DNA of 64,000 nt, from the NCBI GenBank assembly GCA_001599755.1, contig BCHX01000003.1, positions 4,363,782-4,427,781 of the forward strand, in the 5' to 3' direction. The notes beneath the pieces are model-generated. The model made no database searches. It was not told where the DNA came from and worked only from the letters and a program-made list of their open reading frames with translations. This DNA is from Gliomastix tumulicola. Its lineage: Eukaryota > Ascomycota > Sordariomycetes > Hypocreales > Bionectriaceae. Position 1 is the stretch's first letter, and the number at the start of each line of letters is the position of its first letter. Shown here piece by piece: positions 32,494 to 41,971 of this stretch. Made by a program: the position numbers and the translations under genes.

Positions 32494-33692
32494 ACTGAGG
32501 AACACGTCCGAAAGGCTTTGATGTTGTCGAGCAGCTGGCACGAGCCGCCGAGGTATTTCGATGTCTTTTATATCTCATGTTGATGTACGTTTGGAGATGT
32601 GATTGGGTACCGACACTCTGGAACGGGATGAAATTTTCAATGTCCCATGACGAAAACTGTTGGTTGTACACCCATACTGTGAAACTTGATCGGGCCCGGA
32701 TCCGCTGAGACGTGTCCTTTCCGATGTTATCGGTGACCTGACTTCGAAGAGAAACTGATTGACAGGACGACGCATGCACCTGTTACTGTATTGCGAAATC
32801 TCCGGTGCGCTGGGAAAGCAGATCACAGACAGGCAGAGGGGTCGGGCCAATTCACCGTGAGTGGCCATGGCAAACACGACGATGGCCTTCGGCGCGGTCT
32901 CGCGTCACACGGTGAAGCACAGCGTGCATCGCATTGCGCTAACGCTCTAAACGGAAGGTAAGTATTGCTCATGCGGGCCCACTTTCCCTTCTCTCCACCA
33001 GCCTGCATTGCGAATGGTATATGGGCGCTCACCTCTGCTTGCTTTCCATTTCGCTGTCCCCGACATCGTAATGAATGCCCAGGGGATGGGACGAAGAGCC
33101 AGCCAACCAATCAGCCATCAAGGAATGCGAGGTAGCCCGCATCCAGCGAAGCATACCATGATTGAAGTTCGTGCGAGAAATCCAGATCCCTGTTCACCGA
33201 CCAACATGCATCTCTAGCAGCAAATGAAATGTGATCAGGCAGGCACCATAGTCTTCAGGGGTGCCTCAGCCTGGCTGACCTCGGGACAGGGAGAGGGATA
33301 TTGACGCAAGACACATCACAGAGCCGCCCAACCAACACCGGGATCAGCGTTCGGCCCACAAAGTGTTCTTAGAGACGTGCTCTTGGTCAGCAGACTGGTA
33401 TCATGGGGCTGAGACCCCTCTTCTGGGCGATTATGGTTCTGCGCAGGCCATGACAATGTGTCCTTTTGCGCGGGCTTCATTCGGACGGTACTTTCCCACG
33501 AAAGGGACGACGGCTAACGTTCATCCGGGTGCCAATCGAGGGCTCTGTTCTTGACCCAGACACGCTCGATTGAACGCCTGCACCGCCGAGGTTTTGAGAG
33601 AAATTTGGAGTTACTAACACCAACCCATATCGAAGTAAGATGCTTCCCAATACAGAAGAGCAATAACCTCTTTGGCAAAGATCAAAAGTACA
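32494..33692. other. intergenic, no supported gene
   Basis: Short frames only; none supported. Confidence 0.4.
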
Positions 33693-34679
33693 TTACTCTG
33701 GTTTTTGACCCATGGTGACAACGAAGTCGAACAGATAATGTGTCCCCATCCGCTTTGAGGCTTCGCGAACACTCATGTTGAACAGTTCCACTTCATCTCT
33801 TGGCCATCTCAGTACGTCAGTAAACAAGACAGCAGTAAACGCCGCCACTCCTTCGCGCATGTTGATGCTCATTAGGGCGCCGATCTCTTTAAGCCGGGGG
33901 TCTTTCGGCCATGCACCGACTGGTAACTTGAACCGTTCCTCTCTGATATGCGTGAAGCCTGCATCTTCAAGCCAGTTACGGAAATGTGGTGCAGGATCCA
34001 TGGTGCGACCGATCTGGTTGCATGCGTCCTTCAACAAGTCCATCATTCGCACCAGCGGGTCATTGGGCTTGACAGAGTCGTCCTCCGAATAGAGCGTGTT
34101 GACGGACTCCTGCAATTCAACCCATCCTCCTGGTTTTAAATTGTCATATATTTGCCGGAGCAGCCGTGGCCAATCCTTGATAGATCCAGCCATGTAACGG
34201 CAATGAATAAAATCATACTTGACCGGCTCTACCCACTCGGCCTCCACATTGTCGACGATGAATTTGACATTGGGGGGGACCCAAGCTGGTTGAATGGGGC
34301 TGATATCATTGCCTGTGATCGTTGCACCTGGGTACTGATCGCCAACATCGATCGCCCAATCGCCTGTACCAGTGCCGACGTCGAGAATGTTGAGCCCATT
34401 GGGGTTGATGGGTGCCCGTATGTAGCTGTCTTCGAGTAGTCGGTAGAACACATAGTGAATCGCTCTGAGGCGAATTTGTTCGGTGTCGTCGTTCGGAAAG
34501 CTGTACTGTCCTTTACCGTATCGTCGACCGTGTTTCCATTCAAAATCGAGAACGCTGCTGGTAAGAGAGGTACTCGCGGAGGTCTGATCGTCTTCTAGTG
34601 TAGAATGAGTTTCAACATCGTCGTCGACTTCGACTTGCGCAGCAGGTAGGGCAGCGTAGCCTGCAGTTGGCTCAGACAT
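33693..34679 (-). CDS. LaeA-like SAM-dependent methyltransferase
   Basis: A single exon of 328 residues from ATG 34679 (MSEPTAGYAALPAAQV); an upstream in-frame ATG at 34778 is possible. Class I methyltransferase motifs: motif I 'NILDVGTGTGDWAIDVGDQY', an acidic residue after strand 2 (TGNDISPIQ), motif III/IV 'YDFIHCRYMAGSIKDWPRLL', and a post-motif 'LKPGGWVELQE'. An N-terminal acidic, Ser/Thr-rich stretch precedes the 'EWKHGRRYGKGQYSFPNDD' block seen in fungal TAM/LaeA-type enzymes. Members often sit by secondary-metabolite genes or regulate them; the substrate cannot be told. It is transcribed divergently from the kinase-like gene at 35041, with a 361-bp shared promoter. Confidence 0.85.
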   Translation of the reverse strand: MSEPTAGYAALPAAQVEVDDDVETHSTLEDDQTSASTSLTSSVLDFEWKHGRRYGKGQYSFPNDDTEQIRLRAIHYVFYRLLEDSYIRAPINPNGLNILDVGTGTGDWAIDVGDQYPGATITGNDISPIQPAWVPPNVKFIVDNVEAEWVEPVKYDFIHCRYMAGSIKDWPRLLRQIYDNLKPGGWVELQESVNTLYSEDDSVKPNDPLVRMMDLLKDACNQIGRTMDPAPHFRNWLEDAGFTHIREERFKLPVGAWPKDPRLKEIGALMSINMREGVAAFTAVLFTDVLRWPRDEVELFNMSVREASKRMGTHYLFDFVVTMGQKPE

Positions 34680-34980
34680 GGTTTGAAGATGCAAAGTCTC
34701 GGGTCCCGGATGCTCAAATGTACGAAAGCTTCCTAGTGGCGGGGTTACGGTTAAACGCCGGGAAAATTTCTTAGTCATTCCAATACGCGCCAGAGCCAAC
34801 GCGTATTAATATGGGACTCCCGAACTTCACTTGTCACGGTGGAGGCTGGCTATTTATTGCCAACGGAACGCTCATCCTCTGTATTCTTCCACGCATGCTT
34901 GACTCTCTTCGATATTTCCCTTGGCCAGTGCTTTCTTCTGAGTAGGCTTACTCACTGATGGCAAGACCTAGCCAATCACG

Positions 34981-35016
34981 CGACCGTGCCTGTGCGACCG
35001 ACCGTGCCTGTGCGAC
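34981..35016. repeat. 18-bp direct repeat in a bidirectional promoter
   Basis: Two exact tandem copies of 'cgaccgtgcctgtgcgac', 25 bp before the ATG at 35041 and inside the region shared with the methyltransferase gene. Could be a regulator-binding tandem or leader sequence. Confidence 0.7.
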
Positions 35017-35040
35017 CGAAGTGCGGCGGACGAATATAAT

Positions 35041-36629
35041 ATGCCACAAACTTTAGAGCTTCTTGGTCGCCGCCCTATCACGCTTGAATCAGCTCTCAAC
35101 GATGAGAGTGATATTCTCAACTGGCTCTCGTATGGGCCTGCAACCAATCAACTCTATCAGCAGCTTTGGGCGCACAGAGACTCCATCCAAGCCCTCATAA
35201 CACATCATCTGGGGCTGGGCAGGGAAGGCAGGTGCTGCATACTGCCACCGGGCGACTGGCTTCGAGGCAGCTTCAACGTTTGCGTGTTTGCCGACGTGAC
35301 CTCAGGTGACTCAGTCAGGAGGGTGGTATTCCGCTGTCCCATGCCACACAAACTTGCCGAGACCAAATATCCCGGCAGCATAGACGAGAAATTGAGCGGT
35401 GAAGTGGGAGCTCACATTTGGGTGGCAGAGAAATGCTCCGAGATCCGCGCACCCCATCTATTTGGCTTTGGCATGACGGATGGATGCCAGGTGAGACTTT
35501 CATCCCTCCGATCCTGTCTGCACAGTTGCTCATTACAAGACAGTTCACCCACAGCATGCATATGCCGTTTATTCCTCGCGTTATCCGACAGTTCTGGCGC
35601 GCTATGTACAAAGTTCTCCGACTTCCGTTGCTTTCCCATTACATGTCGCATCCATCCAGCCATCGATTTCCCTCGGCGTACATGATATTGGAGTACTTCC
35701 CCCCCGAAATAGGCCGGCCGCTGTCAGATACCTTTCGTACATATATTGAAGACGAACCTCGCAGACAAAGGCTATTCCAAGGAATATCTCGAATCATGGT
35801 TTCTCTCGCACAGGCCCCCCAAGCCCGAATTGGATCGTTCGACTTCCATCACAATGGCACTATTACACTGACCAACCGACCTCTGATGTGTTCAATGATA
35901 ATTTCAGAGAACGAGGGCGCAACTCGGACAATCCCCAGCAACAACACATTCAACTGCACTGATGCATATGTAACGGCTATGCTCAACTTTCATGATCATC
36001 GATTCCTCAGCCAGCGTAATGCTGTGTTTAATGAGGCCGACTGTCGTACTCAGATGGCAGTCAAAACACTTTTGCGAGCGATATCGCATAACTACATCAA
36101 TCAGGAGCTCCGCCATGGCCCGTATTTCCTCCAACTTACCGACATTCATGCCAGCAATATCTTCGTCGATACAGATTGGAATGTGACGGGGTTGATAGAT
36201 TTGGAATGGATTTGCGCCCTTCCTTCCGAGATGTTTTCGGTGCCATATTGGCTGACCGGCTGCGCGATCGACGGGATTGAAGGTGAAGAATTCAATCAGT
36301 TCGACCATGTCCGACGAGCGTTTCTAGCCGTATTCAAGGAGGAGGAGGAGCGTGCAGTTCAAGGCGATGCGAGACAAGGCGTCTCTCTCTCCGAAGTCAT
36401 GGGGAACATGTGGGATACGAAAGGAGTCTGGTTCTGGTATTGTCTGTCCTCTATCAATGCCATGTACTCCCTGCTCGAGACGCATCTGCTGCCTCCAAAA
36501 TCTTTGTCCCTGGAAGCCGAAAAGATCGTATCAAGATTCTGGAGACTTGACTCCGATAGCATTGTCCAGACGAAGCTAAATGAAAAAGAGGCCTATGACA
36601 GTGAGCTTCGACGGTTATTTAGTCAATAG
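35041..36629 (+). CDS. APH-like phosphotransferase family protein, two exons
   Basis: Exons 35041-35490 and 35544-36629 give 511 residues. The 53-nt intron has GTGAGA and GACAG, and the join reads DGCQ-FTHSMHM. The N-terminal lobe is small; the C-terminal lobe carries the catalytic-loop equivalent 'LTDIHASNIFVDTDWNVTGL' (D-x-H-x-x-N) and the following IDLEW, matching HGDxxxxN ... IDWE of the aminoglycoside phosphotransferase/choline-kinase fold. Fungi have many such proteins of unknown substrate, often as large expanded families. The ATG at 35041 follows a TATAAT stretch directly, so the leader must be short or the start is slightly downstream. Divergent neighbour: a LaeA-like methyltransferase. 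Confidence 0.8.
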
Positions 36630-36696
36630 TAATAGTAGCGGGTTGCAGAGCGTAGGAACCGTACATGGGCTGCCCCGTGAAGCATTGTAGATGGCA

Positions 36697-36891
36697 TCAC
36701 TTCTTCTCCTTTGCCTCCATCTCCTCCCTCTCCTGCTTTGCCTTCCTTTCTTGGTTTTCACGTCTTTTTTTCTGGGCGGCTTGGCCCGAAGAAATGGCCG
36801 CGGCAGCATCCTTTGCGTTCACTGCGATTGCCTCCTCAACGATACCATCATATTCCCCAGATGAATGGCTATTGTTAACTTGCTCGGGCAT
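36697..36891 (-). CDS. small charged Ala/Lys/Glu-rich protein, 64 aa
   Basis: The frame from ATG 36891 (MPEQVNNSHSSGEYDGIVEE) ends with an Ala-rich then Lys/Arg/Glu-rich helix (KAKQEREEMEAKEKK). No intron or known domain. Composition is coding-like and the 3' end faces the APH-like gene 67 bp away. Confidence 0.4.
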   Translation of the reverse strand: MPEQVNNSHSSGEYDGIVEEAIAVNAKDAAAAISSGQAAQKKRRENQERKAKQEREEMEAKEKK

Positions 36892-37413
36892 GTTGCACTG
36901 TCGTCGCTCTCTCTGTGGCTATGAAGACAATGGAAGAAAATGGTGGGTGTTGCAATGATGTCAACCGCTGTTGGCAGGTGCGGGGTTAGGATAATATATC
37001 CACAGTCTTTCGCACGCCTGTCTCTGGTCCCCATGAAATGACTCAATCGGTCGGAATTTCAGCCCAACGTAAGGATGTGATCTATTTGCTCGAGTATCTT
37101 CACGGTCTCAGGACCGGAGTCTCGCGGCTCCGGAATGATCCTTGGGCCGGACGACCTAGTCAAGGGATAATCATCGATTAGTCATGGCGTCAATTTTTCA
37201 ACTTATTAGTCAGCATCCTAAGACCACGAGACGGGCAAAATTAGCCTTCTTTTCTTATTATCTCGAGTCAAAACACCGGAGCATACCCGCGGCACGAGCC
37301 ATGAGCATATCTATGAGTGGGTGTGAGAGTGTAAGCCCCATTCTGCCAGACTCCTAACCGCATGCTTCAAGAAAAGCCCGTTGAGACGGCTAGGCGTGTG
37401 ATCGAGGCGAGAA
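36892..37413. other. intergenic, no supported gene
   Basis: Nothing recognised. Confidence 0.4.
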
Positions 37414-38811
37414 TCATCGTCGTAGATGAGATCTCCAAGACCTTTTACAAGTGCACTCGAGCTCTGTGACTTTTTCCGGCAGTGTAGATTGGGACCGAAC
37501 GCTGCCTAGCGTTTGGCATAACTCTTTCACCACTTCCTTCTCTTCTCCGAGCGCTAAGTTGAGTTCAACAGCCCGGAAGAATGGCTCAGGACTTGGATTT
37601 TGGAGGCATAGAGCCTCCATCCGGAGGACTTGCGCAGTGAATTCAAGAGAGGCTCTGGTGACGTATTGCACTCCTGTGTTGATACACCCATACACTGTAA
37701 ATGTTGCATGGATCCAGCCGGGCGGAATGCAGATAGCTTCGTCCTCGGTCTGGAATATGAGGATGCCTTGTTCGTAACCGCTTTCTGATGGAAAGGGGTG
37801 AACGAATAGATCACGACCATCGTAAGACTTTTTGTTTACTTGCAGATTGTGCTCGGTTGGTGGGAACAAAGCCCAGACTTTGAGCGCAGTCTGCTTTTCC
37901 ACAGGAACGAGTAATGCCAGGATGTTATCTCCACGGTCGATGTGCGGCGGCACGTAGGAGAAAGCAGGTGTCAAATTCGAAGTTGTCCCCACGCTGCTCT
38001 GTAAATGGTGCGCTCCTTGTCTCTCTGGAATCTTGACTGTCGCCCCTCCGGGTATATTGACAGCGATGAGCGCGTCGTGTTCCGTTGGCTGGTACAGTTG
38101 TCTTAGAACGGTGAGTAGCCGAGGTTGACTGATAGGTATTGGGTTCTGCCGACAGTATATGTCTGTTGGCTTCTTGTAGAAGTTCTGACACAAGGAGTCT
38201 AGAAAAAGATCTGCTGACTCAGGCTTCTTCTCCCAGCACTCTTGGGCCGGTAGCTTGCTAGGCATACCATACTTGGAGCTGGTGTCCATCGAGATGGAGC
38301 TCTGCTCACTCTGGAGTTGTCGAAAAGCGGCCATGATGAATGTCAATGGCCCCGCTGGTCGGTCGAGCAACGACTTCCATCTTGGATCATGATGGGCTAG
38401 ACTATGGTGACCTGGGTCATGGTTGACCGGCTGGATCGAAATAAAGTCGGTTGGTTGGTGGTAGGCTGAATGATGACGGCTTGTATCATGGTTGGCTGGG
38501 TAGACTGGACGAATTGGGTCTCCATCAATGCCGTTATGATAAGCTGGACCATGGACCGGCTCGTGATCGGTCGGATCACGACGAGCTGGATCATACCCAT
38601 TTGGATCTTGATCAATCATGTCGCAGTCGGTTAGATCACGATTGGCTAGATCATGTCCGGTCATGTCATGCTGAACTGCATCATAGCCGGCCGGTGCCTG
38701 GTACATCAAAACGTTGTCCCGATGCTTCTGGGAACGCAAATGCTTTCGCCAGCCAGACTGAGCAATGAATGTACCACATAGATCACACTGTCTTTGCGTG
38801 TCGCTCTGCAT
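37414..38811 (-). CDS. U1-type zinc finger + Asp-pentad repeat + JmjC-like protein
   Basis: A single exon of 465 residues from ATG 38811. Residues 9-30 form a U1/matrin-type C2H2 finger (C9-x2-C12-x11-H24-x5-H30: 'CDLCGTFIAQSGWRKHLRSQ'), usually an RNA- or nucleic-acid-binding module. Residues 44-84 have an acidic residue exactly every fifth position (Asp at 44, 49, 54, 59, 64, 69, 74, 79; Glu at 84). Residues about 230-400 look like a JmjC/cupin barrel: the HxD pair at H290-x-D292 ('FSYVPPHIDRGDN') and a distal His at 368 (IPPGWIHATF), consistent with a 2-His-1-carboxylate Fe(II) site. The target is unknown; an RNA or protein hydroxylase is possible. A second JmjC gene lies at 51771-54410. 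Confidence 0.65.
   Translation of the reverse strand: MQSDTQRQCDLCGTFIAQSGWRKHLRSQKHRDNVLMYQAPAGYDAVQHDMTGHDLANRDLTDCDMIDQDPNGYDPARRDPTDHEPVHGPAYHNGIDGDPIRPVYPANHDTSRHHSAYHQPTDFISIQPVNHDPGHHSLAHHDPRWKSLLDRPAGPLTFIMAAFRQLQSEQSSISMDTSSKYGMPSKLPAQECWEKKPESADLFLDSLCQNFYKKPTDIYCRQNPIPISQPRLLTVLRQLYQPTEHDALIAVNIPGGATVKIPERQGAHHLQSSVGTTSNLTPAFSYVPPHIDRGDNILALLVPVEKQTALKVWALFPPTEHNLQVNKKSYDGRDLFVHPFPSESGYEQGILIFQTEDEAICIPPGWIHATFTVYGCINTGVQYVTRASLEFTAQVLRMEALCLQNPSPEPFFRAVELNLALGEEKEVVKELCQTLGSVRSQSTLPEKVTELECTCKRSWRSHLRR
38560..38682 (-). repeat. 15-bp-period tandem repeat coding for Asp pentads
   Basis: About nine degenerate 15-nt units inside the JmjC-like gene, encoding x-D-(L/M/P)-x-x units such as HDLAN, RDLTD and QDPNG. 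Related but looser His/Asp-rich sequence continues to about residue 142. Confidence 0.75.
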
Positions 38812-39420
38812 AGCGTTGGTGAATGAGGATGCGAATGAAATGATGAATGATGGAAAACAAAGACGACCGGCGTGATGGGCCTCAACTGGCTTTATAGCAT
38901 GACTTTAGTTTAGAATGTACGCAATAAGAAAAGTTCCACATCTGTCTTCACTCCTGCTTCCTGTCTATTAATAGGTCTTCAGATCCTCTCCGGTTGGCTG
39001 CTTACAAGGCGTTCAGTCAATGTACCTCATGGCTTCTATCCTACGTGGGTTCCTTTTGAGCTCAGCTCTCGGACAATTATCTTGGTCCCCGAGCCCAGGT
39101 GATTGAATCATCTAAGGATATGAGGGAACAGGTTTGATGGCGGTTCGGGTCAGAAGAGCAATTAGAAACGATGATATTACAATACAGTACAATGTTACAT
39201 ATGAGCAGTTGCTGATGACACAGCTTTGATGACATGACTCGAGGGAATCTTTCATGTCGACTTCGCGTGAGCTTTTGACATAAGTAGCTGTCCGCTGCTG
39301 AACCAAGAATGCCCGTTCTTTCTTCTCAACAGTCTCCATCTGTACCCTCTGATGCGAGACCTCCTGCTTCTGGCTTCTGCGCGATAAGTTTATGACTGTT
39401 CATTTTGATCAGAGGGCGAG
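38812..39420. other. intergenic, no supported gene
   Basis: Nothing recognised beyond a short minus frame near 39.1-39.3 kb. Confidence 0.4.
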
Positions 39421-40386
39421 TCATGCCATCGCGAATAGGGAGACGATCACATACACTGTGATTATGAGACCTTTCTCAAGCAGTTCCTCCCGTAGTTTTT
39501 GCTCAATTTCCCTTTGTTGATGCATTGTCCAAGATTGAGGTGCAATCTTTAGTGCCCGAGAAAACGTACCGGCCATATGGCCGACAAAGCCTTCGAGGAG
39601 GCAACGGTTATCATGTCTTTCCGACACGAGATGAAAGCTCCGGCAGTTCGACCCCACGGGTTCGTAACCGGCTTCCTTCAACTGACGATAAGCATGGCTA
39701 TCGGCATGAATACCGTGGGACAAACCAGCAGCGCTTTCAAGAAGTTCAAGCATCGAGAACCAGTCAGCCCACAGTCCGGCCGACGGGTCGGTCGGACTGA
39801 TTGTGATGTCGGATATCTCGATAAAGCCTCCAGGAGCCTGGCTCCGGAACGCAGCCCAGAGCGAGGTCTTCCAATTCTTGATATAGCCCTCCATACCGCG
39901 TATATGGACGAAATTGAAACGATCGTCCCAACCCCAGTAGGAATCGTTGGCATCTACCTGGAAGAAACCCAAGAGATCATATTCAGTAGTTGACGTCTCA
40001 ACCGGAGATACATCGATTCCGAAGATAGTAGAATGCTGATAAGCATCAGATACTGCCCTAGACAAAGTCAGCGAGCTGCACCGAGACAATTCCTTGAGTT
40101 CATACTTTGCCCAGATTCCGGTACCACAGCCGACGTCCAATATATATCGGTTGTCGTGTACTAGTGGGTGGAGGAGACGGCCGTCGTCAATGGAGGTATA
40201 GAAGTCATGCCTACCATACTGTTAGCTTCCGTATGCGAATAATGGTAGGTAGACCTGCATTGTTTCCTCGTGCCTCTGCATGTCATCGTCGCAACTTTGT
40301 GGTAAAATGTTAGTTGTGGTAGTGATTCGAATAGACTGCGGCTCCGGCCTACCATTGTGTTGGATCTGCTGGGGTATGAGTTCCAT
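39421..40386 (-). CDS. SAM-dependent methyltransferase (TAM/LaeA-like), spliced
   Basis: A proposed start ATG at 40386 (MELIPQQIQHNGR). Motif I 'YILDVGCGTGIWAK' is followed by a 48-nt intron (40058-40105; GTATGA, a GCTGAC branch, TCTAG), after which 'AVSDAYQHSTIFGIDVSPVE' gives strand 2 and its acidic residue. Then come 'FNFVHIRGMEGYIKNWKTSL' and APGGFIEISD. Upstream, frame continuity needs a 36-nt intron at 40219-40254 (GTCTAC, GCTAAC, ACAG), unusually short, so the N-terminus is uncertain. Its ATG lies inside the last codons of the membrane-protein gene to its right, on the same strand. Substrate unknown. Confidence 0.65.
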
Positions 40387-41418
40387 GGATTGATATAGTA
40401 GAATCAACAACACTCTCGGTCGAATGATGTGGGGAGAGTCCAGCTGTGCTCAAACTGAGAACGGTTGCTGCTGAGGGCTTTGGAATAAGGTCGACGTCAG
40501 AACCAGACCTGCGGCAAAGTGATATTGTCCTCGGGCCGATCTTCTCCTTGTCCGGCTTGGTAAGCTCAAGGTCCTTTTCAAGTATGATACTTTCGTCCGA
40601 TTCTTCCTGTAGCGAAGCCTGCGATTGGTAAGCCTGTGGTCGACTGAAGAACAATAGGTCAAGGGTACCTGGAGTCTCTTGCTAAGTTCTCTCCGATCTC
40701 TCGTTGCTTGTACTGTGAGCAAAGCCATGCAGAGGATACACTGGGCAGCAGCTTGTGGTGATTTGCCGGAAATGGACAGGCCGAGAAATAAGCCTGACGC
40801 CAGAAACCCAACATTGGCGACACACATCCAACAGAGGAGCAAGAAGCTCCGGTCGTTTTTCCCGATAGCATATGCATAATTCGCCATGGTAGCAATGTTG
40901 AGATGTGAAACGATCGGGGCAGCCCAAATGAGCTCGCGTCGATAATTGGCCAGTTGCCAAACTCCAATCCCGACAAAGCCAACCTGCGTGATCAACCCCG
41001 TCCAGAAAAGGAGGCTTCCCAAGTTGGAAAAAGGAAGTAGCGGCACCGAGCGCTTGAGCCACGCGCATCTGGGCTGATAGAGAATCTCAACAACCTGAAA
41101 AGCGTTAACAGTTATCAAAGTCGTGGAGACCTGCTATACCTCAAAGACCCAAATCGACAAGACTGTGACGCCCTTGCAGCTAGACAGCATAGCATATGCA
41201 TATTGACGACTGTCATCTTCGCGCCGAAAAACTTCAAAGAGAACGAGGAAGGTGATACCGCAGGCACCGAAGACACCGGCGAGGCCGCTCAGCATTCGAA
41301 ATCGAGATGGATCGGCTGCATGCAGATGCAGGAGACAGTAAGGTATTTGGAAAAACAGGACACTTGCAAGCGCAATGGAAGCGTCGATGCTTTGTGCCGA
41401 ATCAACTGATGCGTCCAT
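40349..41418 (-). CDS. multi-pass membrane protein, three exons
   Basis: Exons 41418-41140, 41094-40714 and 40633-40349 give 314 residues. Intron 1 (41095-41139, 45 nt) has GTATAG, a TTAAC branch and TTTTCAG; intron 2 (40634-40713, 80 nt) has GTACAAG, a TTGACC branch and CACAG. At least six hydrophobic segments follow one another ('ASIALASVLFFQIPYCLL', 'GVFGACGITFLVLFEVF', 'LLFWTGLITQVGFVGIGVW', 'FLLLCWMCVANVGFLASG', 'AAQCILCMALLT'), then a ~100-residue cytosolic-looking tail with Ser-rich and acidic stretches. An uncharacterised fungal integral membrane or receptor-like protein. A shorter 35-nt alternative for intron 2 also keeps frame. Confidence 0.65.
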
Positions 41419-41460
41419 CCCGATCTGTTCTCACGAGCGAAGGAACATGGGTAAAGGTGA

Positions 41461-41520
41461 AGGCAACCAGATGGCATGCAAGACAACCAGATGGCATGCA
41501 AGGCAACCAGATGCAGCTGC
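41461..41520. repeat. 20-bp tandem repeat, about 2.6 copies
   Basis: Units of 'aggcaaccagatggcatgca' at 41461-41480 and 41481-41500 (one change), with a partial third to about 41513. It lies 40-100 bp upstream of the membrane-protein ATG, in its promoter or leader. Confidence 0.8.
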
Positions 41521-41707
41521 AGTAATTTAAATACAGGGGGAAATGCATCTTATAAGAGCTGCGCCCAAGTTGGCAACAAGTTTCCTTTCGTGTGATTGCC
41601 AAATCAAGGAGTTATCATTCACCACCGTGCACAAGCTAATGCTGTTCACTCAGTGTGCCAAGAGTTAAGCTTAGGCAGGGCAGACATCGCGAGCATCTTA
41701 GGCTATG

Positions 41708-41747
41708 CCGGATCGAGTCGCCAGTCAAGACTGGCGACTCGATCCGG
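41708..41747. repeat. perfect 19-bp inverted repeat with 2-nt loop
   Basis: The left arm 41708-41726 (ccggatcgagtcgccagtc) and right arm 41729-41747 are exact reverse complements, separated by aa. It lies in the divergent promoter between the membrane-protein gene (minus) and the bZIP-like gene (plus, ATG 41972). Such a stable cruciform or hairpin is unlikely by chance; it is not followed by a T run, so a factor-independent terminator is not implied. Confidence 0.9.
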
Positions 41748-41971
41748 TTAGAGGACCTAAAGCCCACGCTAGTTGTTTTTCTGGCTGGGCTTTCCCCACC
41801 TGACCGTAGCGCCCGTGTTGCTTCGACTCTGGGTTGTTGCAGGGGGTGTTCAGCTTGGATCAGCCCGTTTGCGAACCAAGGTATTATCCCATATTAGGCC
41901 GCCAACTGCCCGATCACGTTGACCACAATTCCCACGTCAGGTTGCCTTTATCCTCCTCATTTTTAGGCACG

